A stretch of 64,000 bases of DNA from Branchipolynoe longqiensis (Eukaryota > Annelida > Polychaeta > Phyllodocida > Polynoidae). Location: NCBI GenBank assembly GCA_030323885.1, contig CM059199.1, positions 36,154,590 to 36,218,589 of the forward strand, given 5' to 3'. The position numbers and the translations under genes are program-made. Below, one piece after another: positions 1 to 8,835 of this stretch; the stretch's first letter is position 1, and every line of letters begins with the position of its first letter. A model generated the notes under the pieces. That model worked only from the letters and a program-made list of their open reading frames with translations, did not search any database and had not been told where the DNA came from.

Positions 1-59
1 GAAAGGAACAGTTAGGGACCCGGGCCACCCCGTGTCAGAGCCTCTCCCCGCTCACCGCC

Positions 60-400
60 TCCCTCCACACACGGACGGCACACACCTCACTCAAACCCCG
101 CCGCGCCCCGCCCCGTCCTCATTCCCCGACTACTCACACACACCTAGCCTCCAACCTTCCATACCCGCCCCCCCTCCCGTTGCCGTCTCCCTCCAGACCA
201 CGCACTCAACCCCCGCCCATCCCCGCACCCAGCCACGTCCTCATCCCCTCCACCACCACTCACACACACACAACCCTAAACCTCCAGATCTCCCCCTCTC
301 CCCTCGCAGTCTCCCTCCACACTATCGCACTCAACCCCCGCCCAGCCACGTCCTCATCCCCTCCCCCAACCACTCACACACACATCTTCCAACTGTCCAG
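60..400. repeat. Degenerate ~115-bp tandem repeat, pyrimidine-rich
   Basis: About three diverged units can be followed by the recurring blocks GTCTCCCTCCA, CTCAACCCCCGCCCA, CCACGTCCTCATCCCCTCC and CTCACACACACA (clearest pair near 185-280 and 308-385). The 224-codon open frame across it is Pro/Ser/Thr/His-rich and follows the repeat, so I do not call a gene. From about 400 to 790 the sequence is less repetitive and unrecognised. Confidence 0.6.
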
Positions 401-799
401 ACTTCCTCAATGTGGTCCAGATACTCACCTCATGTGCCACCATTGACAGATCTGCCATCTGTGACTTCATGGAGGACTCTGACCGCCAACTCAGCGACAA
501 TAGGGCCGCTCTGGCTATCCTCTCCAGGATTTCCAAGCCATCCTGAAATGCACTTGCTCACTTCTGCTGCCAGAACACAGATATCATCAACACTGTTGGT
601 CGCCCAGACCATGACACCGAGGACCAGCAGGCCCCACCTCATTGCCATAGCTGACTTGACATCACTACCAAGTAACCACTCATTTTCACTAACAACTAAC
701 AGGTAACCCCACCCACTGCCAAACTAATGCCATCCTCACTTCACCTCTTCCTCTGGCCTTGGCCGGACTTACTGTGCATACTGGTGAATCTGGAGGGAC

Positions 800-1068
800 T
801 AAAGTTTGGATCCTAGTTGAGACGAACCAATGACTTATAAAATAGGTACCTGTTGCTGATCAGTGCTTGATGTTTTGAGGGCAGGACAGGGACTGGGTGC
901 ACAATGTCAGGATAATGTGACTGTGTGGGACATCAGGTCATGGTGCTGCAGCCTGATTTCCCAGTGGGGCAGCACTATAAAGTTGCCATGAGTGCATGCT
1001 GTCACAAGTCGGTGCACATCCTGGTATGGCCTAGGGTCTTACTGGGGCATAAAACTACACCAACCACC
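800..1068 (+). mobile_element. SINE family A, 5'-truncated copy
   Basis: Body and 3' end of the SINE described at 32091-32419. It includes the conserved CCCAGTGGGGCAGCACTATA block near 960 and ends in a degenerate CATAAAACTACACCAACC tail. The tRNA-like head is mostly lost. Confidence 0.8.
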
Positions 1069-1089
1069 CAGCCTCCCCCGCCCTCTCAG

Positions 1090-1900
1090 AGGACTGTGGT
1101 TGGGCTCATAGGCTGCCTTTTTCCTTCCTCCCCCCCTCTCCCCCAATTTCTCTGACCACTACCCATCGGAAGCCAACTCTTCCTGACCACTTGGGACTGC
1201 TTTCAGTGATGCCCATTCAGTGTTGCAAATTTGCAGCCTTCAGTGCACCAATGCGACTGAAAACTCCCCAAAACAAAAAACAATCCAGACTTCCTCCTCC
1301 TCACTCTCCCTCCAAACACGGAAAACCAACTCTTCCATCCCCACTCCTACCCGAACACTCAATTCCCCATTACTTCCCCCCAACCAGCACCACGCCGAAA
1401 CAACCCCGCCGCACCCCCTCCAGATCTCATCGTTCGCTCTCCCTCCACACACCTCAACACAGCACCACCCCGAAACTCTGTCCCAATCTCCTCTCCCGAA
1501 CCACCATTAACGCACACTCCCGCCCCTAACCTCCCCTCCTCCTACTTTCCCCACCGCTATTCCCCCATGCACAACCCATTCTAATCCCTCACCTCCTCCA
1601 CTCCCCCTCACCCAGACCCTACCCCTACCGCTCCCGGCCACCTCCTCTCCTCCCCGACCACTCACCCACATATCCCAACCCAATCCAACTCTAATCCCCC
1701 ATCCCCGTTCACTCCCCGTCCTCACCATCTCTACCATTCCTAAGTGCAAGCATGCTAATCCAAGTCAACCCCACAACATTCCAGTCCTTTCTCAACCACA
1801 ATCTTCCTATCCTTCTCACTGGCACCACACACAAGACCACCCCCCCCCCCTCCCCACAACCTAAGCTACCCCCTTCTCCACCTCTCAGGCCGGCAACACC
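1090..1900. repeat. C/T-rich low-complexity stretch
   Basis: Strand-asymmetric sequence full of CTCCC, CCACAC and ACCCC runs, similar in texture to 60-400 and 43880-44215. Several 70-120-codon frames are open on both strands because stop codons are rare in this composition. No conserved motif, splice pattern or repeat unit of fixed length was recognised. From 1900 to 2060 nothing is recognised. Confidence 0.5.
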
Positions 1901-2061
1901 ACCTCATACATGTATGCCACTCAGCTGACAGACTCAATCATAGCTCCCCATCCCTCTTACCCCTACACAATGCGACACACTCAAAACAAATGGCAGAGAC
2001 AAGGCCTACAAGCCATACTTCAGATACATACATTTGCAGATTCATGTCATATTTATTCTGC

Positions 2062-2185
2062 ATCAGCAAAGGCTGGTTGCTCTCATACCATGTCTATGTG
2101 GTGTGGGAGGTTAAACATCCATTGGGTCGGTAAAAGTGTAGTCTCAGGCTTTCGATTGACAAACTGTCTAATGCTGAAAAGAAGT
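2062..2185 (+). mobile_element. SINE family B, 3' fragment
   Basis: It matches the 3' half of the elements at 15941-16190 and 25314-25602: a block reading GCTCTCATACCATGTCTATG, then a GGGTCGGTAAAA block, then a terminal GACAAACTGTCTAATG. The tRNA-like head is absent, so this is a truncated copy. Confidence 0.65.
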
Positions 2186-2364
2186 CTATTCAGAAGTATC
2201 CATGATAGGCAGTATAAATGTTCAAGTGCAACTTATTTTCAAAGGTTAATTTGGAAAAATGTGAAGTGAAAAACATGTTAATTTTGATGCGGACACCAAA
2301 TGGGTGGACAGCATAGGCTTCATTCAACTGTGATATTGTATTGCTTTGACATAGTGTCCCTTGT

Positions 2365-2888
2365 ACTTACTTACTCCTACCACCCAACTTTGGGGATAGG
2401 CCATGAACAAGGGCTCTCCAGTTATCCCAGTCCTGGGCCATCTTCTCCAGCTGTCTCCATGTATGTCCAGACCTCTTCACATCTGCCTCCAGGTCATGCA
2501 GCGAGCTGTTTCTTGGCCTGCCTCTCTTCGTTTTCCCCTGTGGATTCCAGGAGAGGGCATGTCTTGCAGTGTTGGATGCAGGCTTGTGAAGGGTATGGCC
2601 AACCAATCTCCAGCGTCTCTGAAGGATCTCCTCCTGAACAGGCTGCTGTCCTGTTCGCTGCCACAGCTCCAGGTTACTGATGGTGTTTGGCCAGCGTACT
2701 CTTAGGATTCGTCTGAGACAGGTGTTGACAAAGGACTGGATTTTCTTCATGGTGGTGACCGTTGTTCTCCAAGTCTCTGCGCCATACAGAAAACAGGCTT
2801 TACCAAAATATCCTGATCTTGGTGTTCCTAGGCAGCTCCGAGGATCCCCCGACATTCTTCAGCTGATGGAAAGCTGCCCTTGCCTTTC
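2365..2888 (-). mobile_element. 5'-truncated LINE with 12-bp target duplication
   Basis: The element is bounded by the direct repeat AGTGTCCCTTGT at 2353-2364 and 2889-2900, a convincing target-site duplication. On the minus strand it encodes the C-terminal end of a non-LTR retrotransposon reverse transcriptase and ends in a short AAGT-type tail next to the 3' duplication. The 5' end is truncated, as is usual for LINE insertions. Confidence 0.85.
2367..2888 (-). pseudogene. LINE reverse transcriptase C-terminus, broken
   Basis: Reading the minus strand, one frame gives an AAFHQLKNV-type segment at the 5' edge. Another frame then gives LYGAETW near 2775, followed by basic and aromatic segments (RILRVRWPNTISN, RRWRLVGHTL, RGRPR) and a Trp-containing tail. 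This order is typical of the thumb and C-terminal region of many metazoan LINEs. At least one frameshift lies just upstream of LYGAETW, and the polymerase core and endonuclease are missing. The exact clade cannot be assigned from this fragment. It is non-functional debris carried by the insertion. Confidence 0.8.
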
Positions 2889-2984
2889 AGTGTCCCTTGT
2901 GCACTACATTAAATGCCCACATAGTTTACCATTATATGTGTGTTCGCTCATTTATATTACTGGCTATTTACATAATATATACAT

Positions 2985-3015
2985 ACGAAGGGTTCAGGCA
3001 CACAAATTTACTAAC
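2985..3015 (+). mobile_element. Fragment of a MITE terminal repeat
   Basis: GAAGGGTTCAGGCACACAAA resembles the left terminus (GAAGAGTTCAGGTGCAAAAC) of the MITE at 29346-29587. Only this end is present. Confidence 0.35.
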
Positions 3016-3055
3016 GGTATTTGGGTCCAAATTAAACCATGAGTACCATGTTAAG

Positions 3056-3462
3056 TAGATAAAAGATTCACCCGGTACTTGTAGTCCACGGGTGAACAAC
3101 AACGTAGTGTAAATACGGGATTAAATAGGTTTAGTATGGAACATGAACTAGAAACTGTGGCTCCAGTATCAAATGGCTACCCATTAGGCACAGCATTGGT
3201 GAAATGGGCGAGAATGCAAAAAGACAAGATAGCAGCGCTAGAACGCCATCGATTTCACTTTTAAATCTGATTAAACTAGATATTTTATTATATTTTTCAA
3301 CTCAAAGGTACCAGGTAAATATGAAGACACCTACAAAGAATAAATGTTGCTTCTTAGATTGTGAAATTAGGCTCTCATTTCATTAACCCGCTTTTTCGAC
3401 TGTTTTTATATAGGGCTGGTTCTCACCCGTCTACTGCGAGTACCGGGTGAATCCTTTATCTG
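3056..3462 (+). mobile_element. MITE family with 9-bp target duplication, copy 1
   Basis: The 407-bp element has terminal inverted repeats of about 40 bp starting TAGATAAAAGATTCACCC on the left and CAGATAAAGGATTCACCC on the complement of the right end. Perfect 9-bp direct repeats CATGTTAAG lie at 3047-3055 and 3463-3471. It has no coding capacity. A 9-bp duplication fits Mutator-like transposases, but that assignment is inference. Homologues at 14942-15347 and 32689-33081 lie in the opposite orientation. Confidence 0.9.
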
Positions 3463-3789
3463 CATGTTAAGCTGAAGATACCTTCATTTCAATAATCAAA
3501 TCCATCATTTCAATAATGCCCTACTCAATATGAAATTAATAGACTTTAACTGGAAAGGTCAACAATGCATTCCATTTGACAGAAAACAACTCAAATGGAT
3601 TTGTCGATTATTGTGCTTGAACCCATCAATTATACACATTCCACGGAATAATCTACAAATTCACTGCAACGTTCATTCTCTATCCTACAGAACACAACAT
3701 ATCCTTAAATAACGCATTAATATGTATTCAAACCTATGCTCACGAAGTACTTCCCCTCCACCCCATCTGCTGTTGTACATTAGTAACAT

Positions 3790-4035
3790 GGCCTGCCACC
3801 AGGGCGCGATGGGAGCCACCTCTAGGCATGCGCGCCAATAGGACGGGTCAGCGAGCTGGTTCACACGGCGCATGCGCAAGCGCCGCTACGGAATGGAGGC
3901 TGCGCGGCGCGGCTAGCGGCCGCTACCCAGGACGCGCGCGTCTAATTGGCCCCACATGGTGCGCGGGTTCTCGCGAGACTTACTGCCCACGTGATACCCT
4001 CCGGTTGGCTTTATACGCAGTCAATGTGCTGTGTA
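3790..4035. promoter_or_regulatory. CpG-rich candidate promoter
   Basis: This stretch is strikingly rich in CG dinucleotides compared with its surroundings. It holds GCGCATGCGC (3868-3877), the NRF1 palindrome; TCTCGCGAGA (3969-3978), the palindrome bound by BANP in vertebrates; CACGTG (3988-3993), an E-box; and CCAAT-type sequences (3835-3839 and an ATTGG near 3945). This combination marks CpG-island promoters in animals. The direction of transcription is not clear and no first exon was recognised, although short GC-rich frames exist here. Use of these factors in this organism is inferred. Confidence 0.5.
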
Positions 4036-4067
4036 ATAATGTTCACTAATCAATAGAATGCGCTTTG

Positions 4068-4160
4068 TTTTCTTGGGGCTTTACGTCCTAGGAACATTCA
4101 TTGTCATATCAGGATGAGTACCGACTTGTTTGTTGTTTTACGTCCTGGAAACATATAATT
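4068..4160 (-). mobile_element. Two nested SINE A 3' ends
   Basis: TTTACGTCCTAGGAACATT begins a minus-strand SINE 3' end. After about 55 bases a second 3' end (TTTACGTCCTGGAAACAT) follows within the CGACTTG block, so one truncated copy interrupts another. Confidence 0.65.
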
Positions 4161-4369
4161 GAACAAACACGAGACAGTTGTATATATAGTGGCATTTATT
4201 CTTACTAGATTAGCTTGTTACATTAAGATTTAAAGATAGAAATGTTGATGAGTTCGAGGATTACAGGCACTTAACCCTATCGATCGATGTCATTAGTTGG
4301 GTGGGTGGGACCGCAAATCTACAGGAAGTAGCACATCTGATCGATTGAAAAGCTAAGGTCGAAGTGTCT

Positions 4370-4610
4370 AGACTTTGTAACTGCGTGATAGGCTTTGCTC
4401 CGAATTTACAGTAGATGGCGCGACAGCAGTGGCCAAATCGTAGTTCACAACAAATATATAGGTGGCACCAATGGTCACATTTTAAATCTACTGTGCAGTT
4501 TTGGTAACTGCGTAGTGTTGAGTTCAAGGAATCTACAGTAGGTGGCGGGTCAATCGACGACCATTTTTGTTAGTTCAGGATCAAGAATATAGATGGCGCC
4601 AAAGGTCACT
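4370..4610. repeat. ~128-bp tandem duplication with CTCF-like motifs
   Basis: Matching landmarks recur in the same order: TAACTGCGTGATAGG/TAACTGCGTAGTGTTG, ACAGTAGATGGCG (4408-4420)/ACAGTAGGTGGCGG (4535-4548), TAGTTCAC/TAGTTCAG, and ATAGGTGGCACC/ATAGATGGCGCC. The spacing between partners is 124-133 bp. The GTAGRTGGCG cores resemble the animal CTCF consensus. No ORF is supported. Confidence 0.55.
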
Positions 4611-4667
4611 AGTCAATGGGAAATACACAGTCACACAATATCAATTACCCATGTTGCGCACATCATG

Positions 4668-4830
4668 GACAATCGCATATCAGCAATGTTACTGACTTGT
4701 GAAAGTGCGCACTGATGGTGTCTTTATAGCAGTGCACCACGGGGAGACCAGGCCGCAACACTATGACCCGCTGTCCCACTTGGTCACATTTTCTTGACAC
4801 TGAGTGTATCAGTACTTGCCCCATCATAAT
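4668..4830 (-). mobile_element. SINE family A, partial copy
   Basis: Contains the minus-strand blocks GACTTGTGAAAGTGCGCACT and GGGAGACCAGGCCGCAAC and a diverged ACACTGAG block. Head and extreme tail are missing. It abuts the next SINE directly. Confidence 0.7.
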
Positions 4831-4833
4831 AAG

Positions 4834-5440
4834 TTGGTCTGTTGTTGGAGTTGTACGTCCTGGCAACACCATCAGTCATATCAGGACGGGTACCGACTTG
4901 TGACAGTGCACACTGATGGTGATTGTATAGTGATGCCACACTGGGAGATCAGGGCCGCGTTCAGGGTCCGTCTCGGAGGCGCCTCGGAGGCGCCCTTGAC
5001 GTCACACTAGTCTGAACTGCAAAGGCAGTTTCTTGTCTCGAAAATGGCCGCCCCCATTGGTGGCGGCCATTTGCAATCGAAATGCTGCACTCTGATTGGA
5101 TGAAACCACTGCATGCGGCGGCCATTTTCGAGGTGCTTTTTGTCTCCTGCCTGAAAAGGGAGGCGTCGCTGAGACGTCGCCAAGACGGACCCTGAACGCA
5201 AATAGACCAAAAAGCATTTGCCGAGACGTCGCCGAGGTGCCTCTGAGACGGACCCTGAATGCGGCCCGGGTTGCTTCACCATGCCCCAATATCCCACTAG
5301 GTCACATTTTCCTCATATGGAGCCAAACAGTTCTTGCCATATCCTAGTAATTCCAAGCGCCAGCCTAAGAAGCAACAAGTATAACTGGTGTATGTCATGT
5401 GGTTCGACCCGGCCTGCTCTCTATCGATTCGGCCACTGCA
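4834..5440 (-). mobile_element. SINE family A copy split by a MITE
   Basis: The 3' part runs to 4952 and the SINE resumes at about 5267 with the CCATGCCCCAATATCCCAC block. It reaches a type-2 head (CGATTCGGCCACTGCA) at about 5440. The interruption is exactly the element at 4953-5266, so the SINE is older than that insertion. Confidence 0.75.
4953..5266. mobile_element. GC-rich inverted-repeat element (Harbinger-like ends)
   Basis: This 314-bp element has ends GGCCGCGTTCAGGGTCCGTC and, on the complement of the right side, GGCCGCATTCAGGGTCCGTC. Flanking trinucleotides are CAG (4950-4952) and CGG (5267-5269), compatible with a decayed 3-bp CNG duplication. It contains a second inner inverted repeat (AAAATGGCCGCC... 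and ...GGCGGCCATTTTCG) and no ORF of its own. A relative lies at 45030-45291. Confidence 0.75.
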
Positions 5441-5467
5441 TCAGTTCTCAACAAACGCGCAAGGCCA

Positions 5468-5676
5468 GGTGACCAGCACCATAACCTGCTATCCCACTCA
5501 GTCACATTATCCTGACACTAAGCCAAACAGTCCATGCCCTATGCTAATGATGCTGAGCGCCTGGCTAGGAAGCAAGAAGTATCAATTTTTAAGTAAATGG
5601 TTTTGTTTGACTAGGGACCAAACCCGTGGATTCCAATCCCACAATCTACCAAAACAGGAGACGGCCATCCCCTAAT
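5468..5676 (-). mobile_element. SINE family A with type-1 head
   Basis: It starts within the body (TATCCCACTCAGTCACATTA) and runs through CTAGGAAGC and TATCAATTTTTAAGT to a decayed head ending GGAGACGGCCATCCCC. It is truncated at the 3' side. Confidence 0.75.
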
Positions 5677-5689
5677 GGTAATAAGACAT

Positions 5690-6095
5690 TAAATGTTACT
5701 AGAACGTAAAACCCAAACAAACAAGCAAAGTAGACTGACAGCTCTTTGCTATGCTCGCTATTTGTGGAGTAGAAAGCAATTTGTAATTATGAAGCAGTAG
5801 TGTGGATCGTAGGAGTGGGCGTTGTAGCTAACCTGCCGAGAGCAATGGAAGGGGCGTGGCCAGCTGGTGTGATGGATGGCGCGGAGAGGTGGTGCATGTG
5901 GCGCTGTGAGAGCTATGAGGTGTAGTCTCTGAGTGGAGAGGGGTATGACGACTGGAATGTGAAGCATGCGCAATGTGGTGTATTGAGTGATGTGGGGGCG
6001 CGGGTGGAGGTGGGGTGTGGGGGTGGATGGGAGGGGGCTGAAGGGTGTCAGAGCTATATAGTTCTGTGTTGTGTGTGATGGGAGAGGGTGGGGTG
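5690..6095. other. G/T-rich unannotated stretch
   Basis: A CGTAAAACCCAAACAAACAAG run near 5705 looks like a stray plus-strand SINE tail. The rest is GTG/GAG-rich with short open frames on the complement. No gene, motif or clear repeat unit was recognised. Confidence 0.4.
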
Positions 6096-6335
6096 CTTTG
6101 TTTGTTGTTGTTTGCTCTTGTTTTGTATCCGAGCAACATCTAATGTCATATCAGAATGGGTACCGACTCGTGACATTTCACATTCATGGTAACTGTATAG
6201 TGCTATTCCACTGGGAGACCAGGCCACGGGCACCATGGCCCATATTGTGCAGTAATATTATGCGGACACAGTGCTTGTCATATACCATTCATGCCGAGGG
6301 CCAGACTTGGTAGCAGCAATCATACTTTTGCTTGC
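6095..6335 (-). mobile_element. SINE family A, 3' and middle part
   Basis: A TTTGTTTGTTGTTGTTTGCT tail complement leads into GAGCAACATCTAATGTCATA and GGGTACCGACTCGTGACA. Similarity fades after about 6235. Confidence 0.75.
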
Positions 6336-6364
6336 TTTTGGAGTGGTTTGTAACCTTATGATGG

Positions 6365-6724
6365 TTACCAGCTGCAGAACTGCAGCAATATAGAAAGGCC
6401 CAGATAAATCGGTCCAATCTTTGGTTGAAGATTAATCTTCGGTGGAACAGTTGTAGAAGCTGGGGATGTCTTTACAACATTCAAAGAAGTGAAGCGTTGG
6501 GGCAGCCCCAAATCTCTCCGGTACGGCGGTAGCAGAGCACTCGTATTCAGTTGACAGCAGAAAGGGTTTGGGAGGAAGGGATGGATAAAGGTGGGTCCAG
6601 CGGTTCCAGCACCAAGAACAAAGCAAGAGAAATGATAAGGTAAAGGGCGCCACCCAAGCAAACAACTCCGTTGATCGGGGGGGAGAAGTAAGCCTGGGAG
6701 AAAAAAAAAAGGAAAGGCAATCAT
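6365..6724 (-). other. Weak exon candidate or unknown ORF
   Basis: A 119-codon minus-strand frame has fairly even amino-acid use in its second half, unlike the low-complexity frames elsewhere. It is joined on its 5' side to a poly-A/T run and a SINE head, and an overlapping frame is also open. No domain, start context or splice site persuades me. It may be old transposon or UTR sequence. Confidence 0.15.
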
Positions 6725-6727
6725 ACA

Positions 6728-6825
6728 TTTTATAAGTCATTGGTTTGACTCGGCTGGAATTCAAACTCCCAACTTTCCGCATCGGAAACCTTCGCTCTAC
6801 CGATTCGACCATCGCGACCGGTTGG
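6728..6825 (-). mobile_element. SINE family A, isolated type-2 head
   Basis: A TATAAGTCATTGGTTTGACT block runs into a tRNA-like head whose complement carries GGTCGAATCGGTAGAGCG near 6800. It is next to a run of ten A on the plus strand near 6700. Confidence 0.7.
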
Positions 6826-7119
6826 AGTGCTTTGTGGTGCGGGTTTTCGGGTATGTGCTCTGTTTTGCTTATTTGGTGGCGGTTTAGAGTCTAGAAACCT
6901 GTCGGGAAATCAATTTGGGAACTAATTAGGCAGGCGTTGCTGTGGAGAATGGAATATTAAATCAGTGGAAGCTGTTTCCTGCTGAAGCATAGGATCACAT
7001 CATTTTGACATGCATGCCAAAGTTAACTTATTATGTTTTCAGATCAAATCTATCCACAAGTAGCGATTCCTTATCAAGGTTCCTTCAAACTGCCCTAATG
7101 TATATATTATAATCATTAA

Positions 7120-7476
7120 ACTTGCATAGTCCGATGGATTTGAGTTGTTTTTGTTCTGAGATAAATATATTAAATTGATCGTCATAATCTTTCTTACTTC
7201 AGTTTGAAGTAACTTATATTTTAAACAGCTAACTTTGGAGATATTTGAAGTGGAAAAAAGTCAAATTACTTTTCGAAAGCACGGCAATACTATAAGAAAT
7301 TAGATTTATGCAGTAAGAGGTTTGATTAAATTGACATTGTATTTGGTTATATGTGGCAGCAAATGCTTAATAATGATAATAAACATCAGTGTTCAAGTTA
7401 CATATGCGGAATCAAATCGAGATAAGAGTTCTGGTTCTGGTTTTGAAAATATTATGCTTCATCGGACTATGCAGCT
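7120..7476. mobile_element. TTAA-type MITE, copy 1
   Basis: A 357-bp AT-rich element with inverted ends ACTTGCATAGTCCGATG and, on the complement, AGCTGCATAGTCCGATG. TTAA lies at 7116-7119 and a decayed TCAA at 7477-7480. Internal blocks (TTGAAGTAACTT, GAGATATTTGAA) recur in copies at 63394-63740 and 62946-63293. No ORF. Confidence 0.8.
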
Positions 7477-7544
7477 TCAAGCAAATATATTTATCTGAAA
7501 ACTTGGCAGAAACTCTAAATCAACAGACTATGCATATTTAAACA

Positions 7545-7727
7545 TGTAGTAGCCTGCACTGACTTCTCAGCCAAGGAGCCACACAGACAGGTGGGCGTGG
7601 AAAGCATGATTGTGCTAGGGAACCTAGATAGTGTAATAGCTAGCACGATAGCCCCGGAATGGCAATAGGTGTGGGTTCAAAATCTGCTCTGGGCGCAATA
7701 TTTCCCATTCGCATCTCCTGCAGGACA
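7545..7727 (+). mobile_element. Old solo LTR of the TRIM family
   Basis: The 183-bp sequence begins TGTAGTAGCCTGCACTGAC and ends GGACA. It aligns along its whole length with the 181/182-bp LTRs at 38607-39108 read on their minus strand: CTTCTCAGCCAAGGAGCCAC, ACAGACAGGTGGGCGTGG, AGTGTAATAGCTAGCAC (A-box region), GGTGTGGGTTCAAAATC (B-box region) and GGGCGCAATATTTCCCATT. Divergence is heavy, so it is much older than the full element. No flanking duplication is visible. Confidence 0.75.
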
Positions 7728-7729
7728 TA

Positions 7730-8140
7730 TCTAAATGGTTGCAACAATTGTAATGCACATATGAGATTATTGGCTGTTATTTCTTAGTTAACCAACAATG
7801 TTACGGAGAGTTAACCACGAAGCACACACGCCTTCCCACTTACCCTCCCTTCTCCCCCCCCCCCCTCACCATCCACTACCCCCTACCCCCACCCACCCCC
7901 ACCCCTTCCACACACTGTGACCTGGAAACCATTCAGTGGCTAACTGTTTGGAGAGTGCTTTGTGATTGGGTGTGTTCTCAAAACATATTGGACAAAAGTG
8001 CTTTAGTCTAAATCTGCTTTGCCGCTGCTCTGGCTCTAACCAGTCTTCCTCTTTCATTATCTTCCTTGCTTATTTTTCATTATCTTCCTTGCTTATTTTG
8101 TCTTTTCTTTGGGAGTGGAGGTTTTCGTTTTCTTCGGTAT
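7730..8140. other. No gene recognised; polyC/CA patch
   Basis: Contains a C-rich patch at 7850-7910 and a two-copy 23/24-bp tandem duplication (TCATTATCTTCCTTGCTTAT) at about 8054-8098. The short open frames have no recognisable features. Confidence 0.4.
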
Positions 8141-8456
8141 TTGACTCGTTGGCCGCATTGGAAGGTCGGGAGTTAAATTCCCGGTTGACTCAAATCAAGG
8201 ACTTACAAAATTGATACTTGTCACTTCCTAGCCAGGCGCCCGGCATTGTTAGAAGCGGGCAAGGACTGGTTTACTTGGTATCAGGATAGGATAATGTTAC
8301 TGAGTGGGATATCAGATCATGGTGTCAGCAGTCTGGTATCCAGGTAGGGGAGGACGATAAAGTTGCCATGAGTGTGCACTGTCACAGTTTGGTACCTGTC
8401 CTGATAAGTGATATGACCTTAGAATATAACGGGATGTAAAACTCCAACAACCAACC
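8140..8456 (+). mobile_element. SINE family A, near full length
   Basis: Type-2 head remnant (GGTCGGGAGTTAAATTCCCG) followed by CTTACAAAATTGATACTTGT and TGAGTGGGATATCAGATCAT, with tail ATGTAAAACTCCAACAACC. An extra ~10 bp AAGTGATATG interrupts the 3' conserved block. Confidence 0.85.
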
Positions 8457-8835
8457 AATTGATCATTCATAATATAGGCCACCATACCCATGAATAGAAA
8501 CTATATCGAAACATGAAGGTGCCACCTGTCATCGGATATAGAACTACTTGGCACTTCAATAAGGAAATTACTTCTGAACAACTCAATACTGTCTCTGCAT
8601 GCAGCTCGTCTGGCTGTCTGGTGAATCTCACTGATGTATGGGGGCGTCTAACCCTCATTTCGCCATCCAGAATTGGCCAGGCCCTTGCAACGTCCCCCAG
8701 CCAGGATTAAGGGGTTGGTTATGCCCATTCGACTTGACACTCTGATTGGATGTCATAAATATGCACTGCCATTATTACCGCGTCTCACACCTCCAGCAAA
8801 TCAAATCTCACAAGATCTGGAAAGTGGGGTCCTAG
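8457..8835. other. No gene recognised
   Basis: Mixed-composition sequence with two overlapping short open frames (8513-8710 and 8673-8876). A GTGCCACCTGTCATC near 8519 is one of several TGCCACCT motifs in the window. Nothing else is recognised. Confidence 0.3.

Noticed and set aside
2300..2680. 126-codon plus frame opposite the LINE fragment
   Set aside because: It is the antisense shadow of the reverse-transcriptase fragment, whose own strand shows conserved motifs.
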